Positions 34,013 through 42,424 of a stretch of DNA of 64,000 nt are shown here, piece after piece. Source of the DNA: Candidatus Borrarchaeum yapensis (GTDB taxonomy: Archaea > Asgardarchaeota > Sifarchaeia > Borrarchaeales > Borrarchaeaceae); assembly GCA_016840515.1 (NCBI GenBank), contig JAEOSF010000001.1:82447-146446 (forward strand), in the 5' to 3' direction. Position 1 is the stretch's first letter; every line of letters begins with the position of its first letter. A program made the position numbers and the translations under genes. The notes beneath the pieces were generated by a model. The model saw only the letters and a list, made by a program, of their open reading frames with translations, had not been told where the DNA came from and ran no database searches.

Positions 34013-34419
34013 TTGGTCTTAAGTATTATTATTGATTCAAATTTTTTATAATGCTCTCAGAAATTCAAATCGATATCATATCAGATCTAGATCGCCTTGT
34101 AAAAAGAGAATATGAGTTAATTGCTCTAAGTGGAGTTATAACAGAATTACAAGGGTTATTAAGCACATCTAAACCAAAGAAAAGAAAGAAGGTCGAGTTT
34201 GCTTTACGATTTCTCCAAGAACAAAATATCAAAGTTTTGAATGAAAAACTTCTTCCTAATGAAACTGCAGACGAATATATTCTTAGAATCGCCAAGAAAA
34301 CTAAGTTCGTAGTTGCTACGAATGATGCAAATTTAAAAAAGAAACTTAGGGACGCTAATAATTCTGTTATCTACTTGAGGCAAAAATCATACCTTGCAGT
34401 GGATGGTTTCATTGGTTGA
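34013..34419 (+). pseudogene. PIN-domain protein (Fcf1/Utp24-like), frameshifted at a T run
   Basis: A TTG at 34013 with AAGGTGA upstream opens MVLSIIIDSNFL, the normal first strand of a PIN domain with its first catalytic Asp, then stops at TAA (34048). An overlapping frame from 34051 reads MLSEIQIDIISDLDRLVKRE, ALSGVITELQGLLSTSKPKK, ADEYILRIAKKTKFVVATND and LRQKSYLAVDGFIG, the rest of the domain. Adding one T to the T6 run at 34042-34047 gives one frame (IIIDSNFFIMLSEIQIDI) of about 136 residues. A sequencing error in the homopolymer is as likely as a true mutation. A PIN gene is commonly next to aIF2-gamma in archaea. Confidence 0.75.
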
Positions 34420-34459
34420 AGAAGGTCAAGTGCTATATTGCTCGTAAAGAAACTTACGG

Positions 34460-34477
34460 TTTTTTTTAAAAAAAAAA
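34460..34477. terminator. T8A10 tract between convergent genes
   Basis: Eight T followed by ten A lie between the PIN gene (plus) and hppA (minus). Read from either side this gives an oligo-T (or oligo-U) end, so it can serve both convergent transcripts. Confidence 0.6.
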
Positions 34478-34567
34478 GAAAATAGTATAAAAGTAGGGAG
34501 AGAAGGGTAGAAAGTTCTATTTTTCCTTCATTTTCCCTTTTTTAAGAGAAGTTTTTTTTGTTTCGTT

Positions 34568-36841
34568 TTACGCAAGGTCAGATATATCTTCGGTTTCTCT
34601 CTTGCTATACCACATAGCGAAGGCAAGCACAATAGTTAGAGCAAGCACTATAGCGATTCCTAATGCTGTTGGATTGAATACAAAGATAGCGACTGGATCT
34701 GCTGCCACGTAATCAATAAGAGAGACCTGTAATACAAGTGGACCTACTAGCAGTGCAATGAGATTTATTACTTTCATCATTGGGTTCAATGCAGGTCCCG
34801 CGGTATCCTTCAAGGGATCTCCTACAGTATCACCGATAACGGCTGCCTTATGGGCATCGGATCCTTTTCCTCCAAAGAGTCCATCCTCAATGCTCTTTGT
34901 GGCATTATCGAAAGCCCCTCCAGCATTTGCCATGAACACTGCCAACAATTGACTGGCTATAATTGCCCCTCCTAGAAAGCCTCCTAGTGCTGCACCACTG
35001 AGTAGGAATCCTACAAGCAACGGTGTCGCTATTGCGAGTATTCCGAGAGGAAGAAGTTCTTTTTGAGCAGCTCGAGTAGATATAGCCACACACCGTTCAT
35101 AGTCGGGGTCTGCTGTTCCTTCCCATAACCCTGGAATTTCGGCAAATTGTCTTCGTACCTCTCTAATCATCTTCGCTGCTGCTTTACCAACTGCTTTAAT
35201 ACATATAGAACTGAATAGGAGTGGCACCGCTCCGCCAATAAGTAATCCAATAAAGATTAATGGAATTGACAAATCTAAGACTAGTAATTCACCACCTAAA
35301 AGCAAAGGAAGTTCAATGTATGACCTAAAGAGCGAGACGGCCGCTATTACTGCAGATGCTATAGCTATTCCTTTTGTAACGGCTTTAGTTGTATTGCCAA
35401 CTGAATCCATATCTGCTAAGACGCTTTGTGCTTGAGGTGTGAAGTAGTCATCTTTTGACATTTCAGCAAGTCCCTGCGCATTATCTGCAATAGGACCAAA
35501 CGTATCCATAGCAACATTATTTCCTGTCAACGTTAATTGTCCGATACCGCAAAGTGCAACGCCATAGAAAGCTGTTACACCAAGCGAACCAAAGATTATT
35601 ACTGAAACAAAAATTGATACTGCTATGCTGAGTATTGCCCATACACTTGATTCATATCCTACGGAAATTCCTTCGAGGAGGTTAGTTGCTGCACCAGTTT
35701 GACACGCCTTTGACATACCTTTAACAGGCCCACCCTCTACCGAGGTGAAATGTTCTGTTAAGAAGTTTGTTGATACTGCAAGTCCAATTCCAGCCATAAT
35801 GGCAATTGGGAATTTCCACCAAACCACAGCTAATCCCGTGTGTAAATCAGTTAAACCTTGCATATAGAAAAAGCTGAGAACGAAAAATCCAACTATAGAT
35901 GCCACGGCTGAAGTCGTGTAACCGCGGTTTATCGCTTTCATCGCATTTTCTCTCTCACCACGAAGTCTTACCGCATAGGTGCCGATTATTGAACTTAACA
36001 CTCCAATTGCTCGTACCATAAGTGGGAATAATACGCCTTTAAATCCATAAATTGCGGGTGGGAAAGCAGCTAGACCAAGGATCATGGCTGAAACTTCTGT
36101 TACTTCGTACGACTCGAATATATCTGCAGCCATTCCTGCACAGTCACCAACATTATCACCAACCAAGTCAGCTACCACAGCAGCATTTCTTGGGTCATCT
36201 TCAGGAATACCTTTCTCAACTTTGCCCACAAGATCTGCTCCAACATCTGCAGCCTTTGTGTAAATTCCACCACCAACTCGATAGAACAATGCTATGAGCG
36301 TTCCACCAAATCCAAAGCCTAATAAGACTTCGAACGCCCATTCACGGAAGATTATAAATGCAATTATACCTCCTAGCAATCCAAGCCCATCGGTTAGCAT
36401 ACCGGCTACTGTTCCACCTCTGTATGCTATTTTAAGCGCTTCTCCGAAACTCTTGTTTGCTGCGGCAGCTACTCTAACATTTGCGCGGGTGGCAATATTC
36501 ATACCCGCGTACCCTACAGTTGCTGAAAATCCAGCACCCATCAGGAAAGCTAACATCCGACCTATTCGAATCGATGGGAACCCCTCTGGCTGATGCGCGG
36601 GCAACATTATCAGAATTGCCGCTAATATTGCAACCATAACTCCTATTGAAATGAGTTGCTTCCTTAGATACGAATTTGCCCCTGTTCTTATGGCGTTAGA
36701 GATTCTGTCGGCATCACCACCAGTGGTGGGATGTTTCATAGTTTGACGTGCCAGTAAAACCGCATAAATTAATCCAGCTATGGATATAACAACAATCATC
36801 CAGGTAAAGTTCAAGTCTAATGCAGTTAGTTCTATACCCAT
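34568..36841 (-). CDS. hppA: membrane-bound proton-translocating pyrophosphatase
   Basis: The 757-residue, roughly 16-helix membrane protein couples PPi hydrolysis to ion pumping. Active-site loops: DPRNAAVVADLVGDNVGDCA, GMAADIFESYEVTEVSAMIL, FGPIADNAQGLAEMSKDD, and GDTVGDPLKDTAGPALNPMM. The segment GNTTKAVTKG (about residue 484) has Lys and Thr where K+-dependent enzymes carry Ala and Ala/Gly, so I predict the K+-independent, proton-pumping type (established rule applied by eye). The gene is single with its own promoter. Confidence 0.96.
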   Translation of the reverse strand: MGIELTALDLNFTWMIVVISIAGLIYAVLLARQTMKHPTTGGDADRISNAIRTGANSYLRKQLISIGVMVAILAAILIMLPAHQPEGFPSIRIGRMLAFLMGAGFSATVGYAGMNIATRANVRVAAAANKSFGEALKIAYRGGTVAGMLTDGLGLLGGIIAFIIFREWAFEVLLGFGFGGTLIALFYRVGGGIYTKAADVGADLVGKVEKGIPEDDPRNAAVVADLVGDNVGDCAGMAADIFESYEVTEVSAMILGLAAFPPAIYGFKGVLFPLMVRAIGVLSSIIGTYAVRLRGERENAMKAINRGYTTSAVASIVGFFVLSFFYMQGLTDLHTGLAVVWWKFPIAIMAGIGLAVSTNFLTEHFTSVEGGPVKGMSKACQTGAATNLLEGISVGYESSVWAILSIAVSIFVSVIIFGSLGVTAFYGVALCGIGQLTLTGNNVAMDTFGPIADNAQGLAEMSKDDYFTPQAQSVLADMDSVGNTTKAVTKGIAIASAVIAAVSLFRSYIELPLLLGGELLVLDLSIPLIFIGLLIGGAVPLLFSSICIKAVGKAAAKMIREVRRQFAEIPGLWEGTADPDYERCVAISTRAAQKELLPLGILAIATPLLVGFLLSGAALGGFLGGAIIASQLLAVFMANAGGAFDNATKSIEDGLFGGKGSDAHKAAVIGDTVGDPLKDTAGPALNPMMKVINLIALLVGPLVLQVSLIDYVAADPVAIFVFNPTALGIAIVLALTIVLAFAMWYSKRETEDISDLA

Positions 36842-37065
36842 CTTTTCTCACCTTTTTTCAAATGAAACAGGAGGATACTTAAAAAGTTATTGGCGAATAT
36901 TTGCTATAGTAAAAAAAGGATGAAACAACCAAAAAACACACTACATGCTAAATCGAAAACTTTACAAAGCCTATTGAGGAATAGAATGAAGGCTCTTTTA
37001 AGATAAGGACAGAATTTGTCTAAGATCTTTAGAGCAAACCCTTCCTGAAGTGGAGGTTTAAACAA

Positions 37066-38862
37066 ATGAGTGATAAAGACGATTTACGTGCTCCAATCTG
37101 CACCATTATGGGGCATATCGACCATGGTAAGACCTCACTGCTAGATAAAATCCGTGGTACTGCAGTGCAGAAAAGGGAAGCAGGAGGCATTACACAGCAC
37201 ATTGGTGCAAGTTTTTTTCCTATGGAGACAATTAAAGAAGTTACTGGGAAATTGCTTGATACTCTCAAGATAGAATTCACTTTACCAGGTCTTTTAATAA
37301 TCGATACACCAGGTCACGAATCGTTCATCAACCTGCGGGCTCGCGGAGCGAGTGTAGCTGATATTGCAATTCTTGTAATAGATGTAATGGATGGCTTTAT
37401 GCCTCAATCATGGGAGAGTTTAAATCTTTTACGTGCTCGAAAAGTTCCTTTTTTGATCGCTGCAAATAAAATTGATCGTCTAGGAGGATGGAAACCCAAC
37501 GAGAACTCTACTTTTCTAGCATCTTTCAACAAACAAAATGAATTTATTCAAACTGACCTTAATGAGCGCATATATGAAATAATGGGCGAACTCTCAAAGG
37601 AAAAATTCCAAGCTGAAAGATACGATAGAATAAAAGACTTTACAAAAAATGTGGCTATAATCCCAACTTCTGCTAAAACTGGAGAAGGGATAGCAGACCT
37701 TCTAATGATTTTAACTGGTTTGGCACAGCAATATCTGCAAGAAAAATTACATGTTTCGAAAGGACCAGCAATAGGTTCAATTCTGGAAGTCAAGGAAGAG
37801 CCGGGTCTTGGAATTACGATTGATACGATTATATATGAAGGGGTAATTAAAAAAGGAGACAATATTGTCACCTATGATAAGAATGGAGAACCAATTATAA
37901 CAAAAGTTCGCGCATTACTTTCTCCAAAACCTTTGGATGAAATCCGTGATCCAAGAGAAAAGTTTAGTTCAGTAGATGAAATAAAAGCAGCGGCTGGTAT
38001 AAAAATAGGTGCGCCAAATCTCGATAACGCTGTTGCTGGTGCATCAGTTTCAGTGTTCACTGATGAAGAACACTTAAACTCCCTTATTGCGGAAATAGAA
38101 AAAGAGATCAGCGAGATAATTATATCTACAGATATTGCTGGAATAATCCTGAAAGCAGATGCTTTAGGTTCTTTAGAGGCTATTCTTAGACTTTTAAAAG
38201 AAAACCAGATTCCTATAAGAACTGCGAACGTTGGAGACGTTAGCAAACGTGATGTTGTTGATGCAGGTGTTTCTCTTGAACAAGATCCCCTAAATGGAAT
38301 AATTTTAGGCTTTAATGTTGGTGTACGTCCAGACGTACAAGAAGAAGCAGATCGTCTGGGTATACCTATACTGCTAAACAATATCATTTATAGACTCGTT
38401 GAGGATTTCGATGAGTGGAAACTAGATAAGGAAAAGCAATTACGTGAGGAACGCGAAAAGGCAATTATTAGGCCAGGTAAAATAAAAGTGATGCCAGGTT
38501 TTGTTTTTCGAATTAATAAACCAGCAGTTGTTGGTGTTGAAGTATTAGGAGGACAAATCTGTCCAAAATATCAATTAATTCGTGGATCCGATGGACGTAA
38601 AGTCGGCGAAATAGTTGGAATACAAGATCGGGGCGAGAATGTTCCTAAGGCTACAAAAGGGGAAGAGGTTGCCATATCAATTAAGGGCGCCTGTGTGGGC
38701 AGAACCTTCAAGGAGGGAGACATTTTATATGTAGACATGTCTGAGACGATGTTTAATACGTTGCGAACCAAATTCAAAGAGGAGTTGCCAGACTCTCAAA
38801 AAGAAATTTTAGACGAACTTCGTGAAATAAAACGGAAAACAAAACCATTGTGGGGCTTTTAA
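37066..38862 (+). CDS. infB: translation initiation factor aIF5B
   Basis: The 598-residue GTPase promotes subunit joining. It has PICTIMGHIDHGKTSLLDKI (G1), EAGGITQHIGASFFPMETIK (switch I), LLIIDTPGHESFINLRARGA (G3) and LIAANKIDRLGG (G4). Domains II-IV follow, with NQIPIRTANVGDVSKRDVVD in domain III. Length is standard for the archaeal form and no intein is inserted. Ribosome binding site GGAGGT. S6e follows after 113 bases from its own start. Confidence 0.97.
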   Translation: MSDKDDLRAPICTIMGHIDHGKTSLLDKIRGTAVQKREAGGITQHIGASFFPMETIKEVTGKLLDTLKIEFTLPGLLIIDTPGHESFINLRARGASVADIAILVIDVMDGFMPQSWESLNLLRARKVPFLIAANKIDRLGGWKPNENSTFLASFNKQNEFIQTDLNERIYEIMGELSKEKFQAERYDRIKDFTKNVAIIPTSAKTGEGIADLLMILTGLAQQYLQEKLHVSKGPAIGSILEVKEEPGLGITIDTIIYEGVIKKGDNIVTYDKNGEPIITKVRALLSPKPLDEIRDPREKFSSVDEIKAAAGIKIGAPNLDNAVAGASVSVFTDEEHLNSLIAEIEKEISEIIISTDIAGIILKADALGSLEAILRLLKENQIPIRTANVGDVSKRDVVDAGVSLEQDPLNGIILGFNVGVRPDVQEEADRLGIPILLNNIIYRLVEDFDEWKLDKEKQLREEREKAIIRPGKIKVMPGFVFRINKPAVVGVEVLGGQICPKYQLIRGSDGRKVGEIVGIQDRGENVPKATKGEEVAISIKGACVGRTFKEGDILYVDMSETMFNTLRTKFKEELPDSQKEILDELREIKRKTKPLWGF

Positions 38863-38975
38863 TTCAATTTTTTGTTAAATCGCAGAATTTATAAGGAGAG
38901 AATAAATTCATGTTCTTTAATTAGTCACAAATTTAAAACTAGATGATAATCAGAACCTTTCGGAGGACAAGAAAA

Positions 38976-39356
38976 GTGGTTGAATATAAAGCTGTTATAT
39001 CTGATCCTGAAACTGGTAAAACACGACAGGTCGGTATCGAGGGCGATAAGATTAGCCGATTAATGGGAATTAAGATTTCAGATGAAATTGAAGGTACAAC
39101 AATTGGCTTTCCGGGATACAAATTCGTGTTAACTGGTGGAAGTGACAAAGATGGTTTCCCCATGAAACCTGATGTTCATGGAGCTATCAGGAAAAGAATC
39201 TTGATGTCATCAGCACCTGGTTTTCATCCAAAAAGACCTGGTCAGAGAAAGAGACGAACAGTAAGAGGAAATATGATTTCAGATGAGATAGTTCAGATAA
39301 ACCTCAAAGTCACTGGAAAACCTGAGAAGGAAGATATGCAAATAATAGAATTCTAA
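38976..39356 (+). CDS. rps6e: 30S ribosomal protein S6e
   Basis: The 126-residue protein begins MVEYKAVISDPETGKTRQVG when the GTG at 38976, with CGGAGGAC before it, is used; an ATG at 38943 would add 11 unlikely residues. It shows SRLMGIKISDEIEGTTIGFP, LTGGSDKDGFPMKPDVHGAI and RPGQRKRRTVRGNMISDEIV, all S6e hallmarks. It follows infB. Confidence 0.95.
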   Translation: MVEYKAVISDPETGKTRQVGIEGDKISRLMGIKISDEIEGTTIGFPGYKFVLTGGSDKDGFPMKPDVHGAIRKRILMSSAPGFHPKRPGQRKRRTVRGNMISDEIVQINLKVTGKPEKEDMQIIEF

Positions 39357-39509
39357 AAAAATACCGTAAGATCTCTCCATTATAACAAATTAAAATTTCC
39401 TAGAGCACAAAATATGGAGAGGTTAATGTTCTTTCATTTAAAATCATTTTAAAAACTGAAAGTAGTTGAATTTTCAAGTTTTAAGGTCTAAGTATTAGGA
39501 GGCAACATT

Positions 39510-39968
39510 ATGAGTGAATTTGAGAGAACTTTCGTGATGCTTAAGCCTGATTCCATAGCAAGAGGGTTAATTGGAGAAATAATCTCAAGGATTGAGAAAA
39601 AAGGGCTGAAAATAACTGCATTGAAGTTATTACAAGTTTCAAGAGAATTAGCAGAGAAACAATATTCAGCTCATAAAGGAAAGGCATTTTTCGAACCATT
39701 AATAGAATATATTACATCAGGACCATCTCTTCCAATGGTTGTGGAAGGAAAAAGCGCAGTTCAAGCAGTAAGGACAATTATAGGAAAAACAAATTCTCTA
39801 GAAGCAAGTCCGGGTACTATTAGAGGTGATTTTGGGATGACTCTTGAGCGAAATGTCATCCACGCAGCAGATTCAGTAGAAAATGCAAAAATGGAAATGG
39901 CAGTATATTTTGCGGAAGAAGAGGTATGTAAATATCCACGTTCAGACGAAAAGTGGTTATACGAATGA
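39510..39968 (+). CDS. ndk: nucleoside diphosphate kinase
   Basis: The 152-residue protein balances NTP pools. FVMLKPDSIARGLIGEIISR, EKQYSAHKGKAFFEPLIEYI, VVEGKSAVQAVRTIIGKTNS, ASPGTIRGDFGMTLERNVIH (with the active-site His near the end) and AADSVENAKMEMAVYFAEEE are all present. Ribosome binding site AGGAGG. Gene order infB-S6e-NDK-L24e is an archaeal theme, with L24e inverted here. Confidence 0.97.
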   Translation: MSEFERTFVMLKPDSIARGLIGEIISRIEKKGLKITALKLLQVSRELAEKQYSAHKGKAFFEPLIEYITSGPSLPMVVEGKSAVQAVRTIIGKTNSLEASPGTIRGDFGMTLERNVIHAADSVENAKMEMAVYFAEEEVCKYPRSDEKWLYE

Positions 39969-40019
39969 ATCTAATGCTTAAATTTTGTTATTTGGTTATC
40001 AAAAATAAAATACAAGATA

Positions 40020-40202
40020 CTAACGCTTAGATTCATATCTATTTGTCCATTTTAGTTTGCGTGGGTTGCGTTTCATCGAATCTGATTTTTTACATTTGCT
40101 AGAGCAGTACCATCTTGTGGATCCATCTGTTTTAACGTATAACATCCCTGTACCAGGTTCAATTTTAATTGCGCAAAAACTGCATTCACGTAGTCTGACC
40201 AT
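40020..40202 (-). CDS. rpl24e: 50S ribosomal protein L24e
   Basis: The 60-residue protein begins MVRLRECSFCAIKIEPGTGM and continues YVKTDGSTRWYCSSKCKKSD, giving the four-cysteine zinc finger of L24e, then RNPRKLKWTNRYESKR. The ATG at 40202 follows GAGTGATC; a GTG at 40211 would add three residues. It faces ndk and is divergent from tRNA-Cys. Confidence 0.95.
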   Translation of the reverse strand: MVRLRECSFCAIKIEPGTGMLYVKTDGSTRWYCSSKCKKSDSMKRNPRKLKWTNRYESKR

Positions 40203-40355
40203 TCTGATCACTCAAACATATTTTAACTAGTATGGTAGGTTTAAAGTCAACTCATTTTAAATGTATTACTCTGTATTCAATTCTTCAAAAAATCAGTAAT
40301 GTTTTTAAATTAGTCTTCTATTAGGCGAGACGCATCTGATCGAGGCGGCCAGAAA

Positions 40356-40367
40356 CGTATATATATT
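40356..40367 (+). promoter_or_regulatory. TATA box of the tRNA-Cys gene
   Basis: CGTATATATATT lies 25-26 bases before the first base of the tRNA, the usual distance for an archaeal TATA box when transcription starts at or near the mature 5' end. Confidence 0.65.
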
Positions 40368-40381
40368 AAATTGAATGATAT

Positions 40382-40472
40382 GCCGGGGTAGCCTAGAGGC
40401 TGGAAATATCTCCCTCTTAGAGGCGGTGGACTGCAGATCCGCTATACGGGGGTTCAATTCCTCCCCCCGGCT
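40382..40472 (+). tRNA. tRNA-Cys (GCA) with an insertion in the D-loop, probably an intron
   Basis: Acceptor arms GCCGGGG (40382-40388) and CCCCGGC (40465-40471) pair fully, with U73, the cysteine discriminator. The anticodon arm is GTGGA-CTGCAGA-TCCGC, anticodon GCA. The T arm is GGGGG-TTCAATT-CCTCC. The D arm is GCCT..AGGC, but its loop is 26 bases instead of about 7-9. Removing 17-19 bases from about 40402 (G of CTG) to 40418-40420 gives a normal D-loop. GAGG (40396-40399) pairs with CCTC (40413-40416) between bulges CTG and TTA, a bulge-helix-bulge-like splice motif, and the D stem would be the outer helix. TAGAGGC is repeated on both sides of the insertion. The gene product is clear; the splice sites are inferred. 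Confidence 0.9.
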
Positions 40473-40506
40473 TCAATTTCTTTCTAACTATTTGTAGGTG
40501 GACAAT

Positions 40507-40689
40507 ATGAGTGAACGGGTTTCTCTTACTTTTGACGCTCTTTATGCATTAACAGACTTGCGTGAACTATGGCGAAAAACGGCTCCATTTCATTCTTTAG
40601 ATGAAAAAGAAAAAAAGAAGGCAATAAAGTTACTAAAAAGAGCACAAAAAGATATTACCAATATTTTAAACATTTTAAATGAAAAATAA
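40507..40689 (+). CDS. small hypothetical protein, 60 residues
   Basis: The ATG at 40507 has a perfect AGGTGG ribosome binding site six bases upstream. The sequence looks helical and charged: VSLTFDALYALTDLRELWRK, then DEKEKKKAIKLLKRAQKDIT. No family is recognised. It starts 34 bases after tRNA-Cys and could share its transcript. Confidence 0.6.
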   Translation: MSERVSLTFDALYALTDLRELWRKTAPFHSLDEKEKKKAIKLLKRAQKDITNILNILNEK

Positions 40690-40694
40690 CTTAA

Positions 40695-40735
40695 CTTCCT
40701 GCGCAAGTTCATCCTTGAGAGCAGGGAGTAGTTTA
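40695..40735 (+). repeat. palindromic element, copy 6
   Basis: CTTCCTGC, an internal CAAG-TTCATC-CTTG hairpin, and GCAGGGAGTAGTTTA form a two-step stem (CCTGC/GCAGG outside). The terminal GTAGTTTA corresponds to GTAGTTSA of the other copies and supplies the TAA stop of the minus-strand gene at 40733. It may act as a terminator for either neighbour. Confidence 0.5.
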
Positions 40736-41410
40736 TTGCTCTGAAGAATCAGGATGTCCTACAGGACATGATGTAATACACAGAGTGCAGTTATAAGATT
40801 GATATAACTCATTATCTTTACTGAGCTGTTTTAGACATTTAGACTCATAAAACCGCCCTGTAAAACTTATTGCAAGTTGCGGACACGCGTCTGCGCATTT
40901 TTTACAGGAAATTCCTTTTAATTCCAAACAGATTGGTGATTCTATCCTTTTGTTAGGTTCTAAAAGGGCGTCAGTTACTAATGCAGCAATTAAAACACGC
41001 GCCCCGAACTCTGGTGTCAAAAGCAAGTTATTAAAGCCAATTTGCCCTAATCCAGAAGATTCTGCAAGTTTCTTGATATTGATTCGTTGATCACCACTCA
41101 TTTTTTCAGGATCCAATAATAGTTTAGAGTTAAAACCGCTTCTGAAAATGAATCCAACAAGTTTTTGTGTAATCAACTTTAAAGTCTTGCTTATTGTAAG
41201 CTGGTAATTTGCGCTTTCTTCCCCTTGTTTGTTAATCATTAGATGTTCTAAACGTCTCCCAATTAGAATTAAAGTTCTTGCATCATCAAGTACGCTTTTA
41301 ATTTCTGCTTTTATCCTTTCATCCTTTATTTCTTTAACATGTGCTATGCTAACTAAGTCAGCACCTAATTTTTTCACATACTCACTAATTGTGCTACTCA
41401 TAAGGGGCAT
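40733..41410 (-). CDS. epoxyqueuosine reductase-like 4Fe-4S protein
   Basis: The 225-residue protein has the N-terminal fold seen in QueG-like and reductive dehalogenase-like proteins (LGADLVSIAHVKEI, TLILIGRRLEHLMI, AESSGLGQIGFNNLLLTPEF). Two ferredoxin-type motifs follow: CLELKGISCKKCADACPQLA and CTLCITSCPVG. It is shorter than true QueG (over 300 residues) and I see no cobalamin-binding motif, so queuosine synthesis is doubtful. A redox role is likely. Its stop codon lies inside palindromic element copy 6. Confidence 0.7.
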   Translation of the reverse strand: MPLMSSTISEYVKKLGADLVSIAHVKEIKDERIKAEIKSVLDDARTLILIGRRLEHLMINKQGEESANYQLTISKTLKLITQKLVGFIFRSGFNSKLLLDPEKMSGDQRINIKKLAESSGLGQIGFNNLLLTPEFGARVLIAALVTDALLEPNKRIESPICLELKGISCKKCADACPQLAISFTGRFYESKCLKQLSKDNELYQSYNCTLCITSCPVGHPDSSEQ

Positions 41411-41764
41411 GATGGAAACACTCCAAATTAGTTTTCAGTGTTATATTATCTACAAATCCTTAAACATCATCTGAAAAAAATGCCATATTATTAAAGGTAT
41501 TGAAACTAATTAAACCATCTAACGAGTTTCTTGCAAATATTCTTAAAGATTAAGTTAAAAACCTCAACTTCGAGGTTTAAGAAAGTTATACAAGCAAATT
41601 TTCAGTCTCACGCTATAATCAGCAAAAATTTAAAATTCGATTGTGTTTTTTTGGTAACCTTTTTAAAACATTTAGATTTAAAAAACCTTAATCTACAAAC
41701 CAAGAATTCCACACAACTGATAAAAATGTAGAAATTCAGAGGAACCTTCTTGGAGGAAACTAAA
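41411..41764. other. 354-base region between divergent genes
   Basis: It separates the QueG-like gene (minus) and S15 (plus). No gene is supported. CTTTTTAAAAC at 41659-41669 may be the S15 TATA box, and TTGGAGGAAAC at 41750-41760 is the S15 ribosome binding site. Nothing else stands out. Confidence 0.5.
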
Positions 41765-42220
41765 ATGGCTAGAATGCACAGTAGAGCACGGGGTAAAAGT
41801 GCAAGTAAACGTCCCCCACGCACAAAATCGCCTGTATGGGTAGAATACACGCCAGAAGAGGTCGATGATATAATAGTCAAGCTTGCTAAGGCGGGCGAGT
41901 CGCAGGCATTGATCGGAACAATACTTAGGGATCAATATGGTATTCCATCAGTGAAACTTCATACCGGAAAAAGCGTATCTCAGCATTTAATAGAGCATGA
42001 TTTAGTCCCAGTCCTTCCAGAAGACATATTAAATCTCATCAGGAAGGCTTGGAATCTCCGCAACCATATGGAAGCTAATCCAAAGGATCTCCACTCAAAA
42101 AGAGGGTTGCAGCTAACAGAAGCAAAAATTCACAGGCTCTCGAAATATTACCGCAGAACGAAGAAAGTTGATCCAAAGTGGAAATACGATCCTAAAAAAG
42201 TGGCGCAATTAATTAGGTAA
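41765..42220 (+). CDS. rps15: 30S ribosomal protein S15
   Basis: The 151-residue archaeal/eukaryal-type (S13e) protein begins [20 protein letters not shown] and has [60 protein letters not shown] and [19 protein letters not shown]. The ATG at 41765 has GGAGG upstream; the TTG at 41750 is rejected. The order S15-GAN-Pcc1-S3Ae is conserved in many archaea. Confidence 0.97.
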   Translation: MARMHSRARGKSASKRPPRTKSPVWVEYTPEEVDDIIVKLAKAGESQALIGTILRDQYGIPSVKLHTGKSVSQHLIEHDLVPVLPEDILNLIRKAWNLRNHMEANPKDLHSKRGLQLTEAKIHRLSKYYRRTKKVDPKWKYDPKKVAQLIR

Positions 42221-42424
42221 CCAAAAAGATTTTAATTTTTTATTTACTTCTCTCTAGTCAACTTAAAACACAAAAGGTTATATTCAACGTTAGTGAACCT
42301 GTTTTTCAATAAATAATTGTCAAATAAATATAAGTGTGAAATTAGAATCGTGGTCAATAAAATATTTGTTTAAGTAGTTTAAGTAAGCGATCTCCACACA
42401 TTTATTATGGAGACGGTGGAGGCT

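Noticed and set aside
37066-38862. Intein in aIF5B (and in CDC48 or aIF2-gamma)
   Set aside because: Lengths are normal and motifs are contiguous; no splicing-domain sequence.
40382-40472. Long D-arm tRNA considered as tRNA-Sec
   Set aside because: The anticodon is GCA, the acceptor stem has seven pairs and the discriminator is U, all normal for tRNA-Cys; the extra bases are unpaired loop or intron rather than a long D stem.
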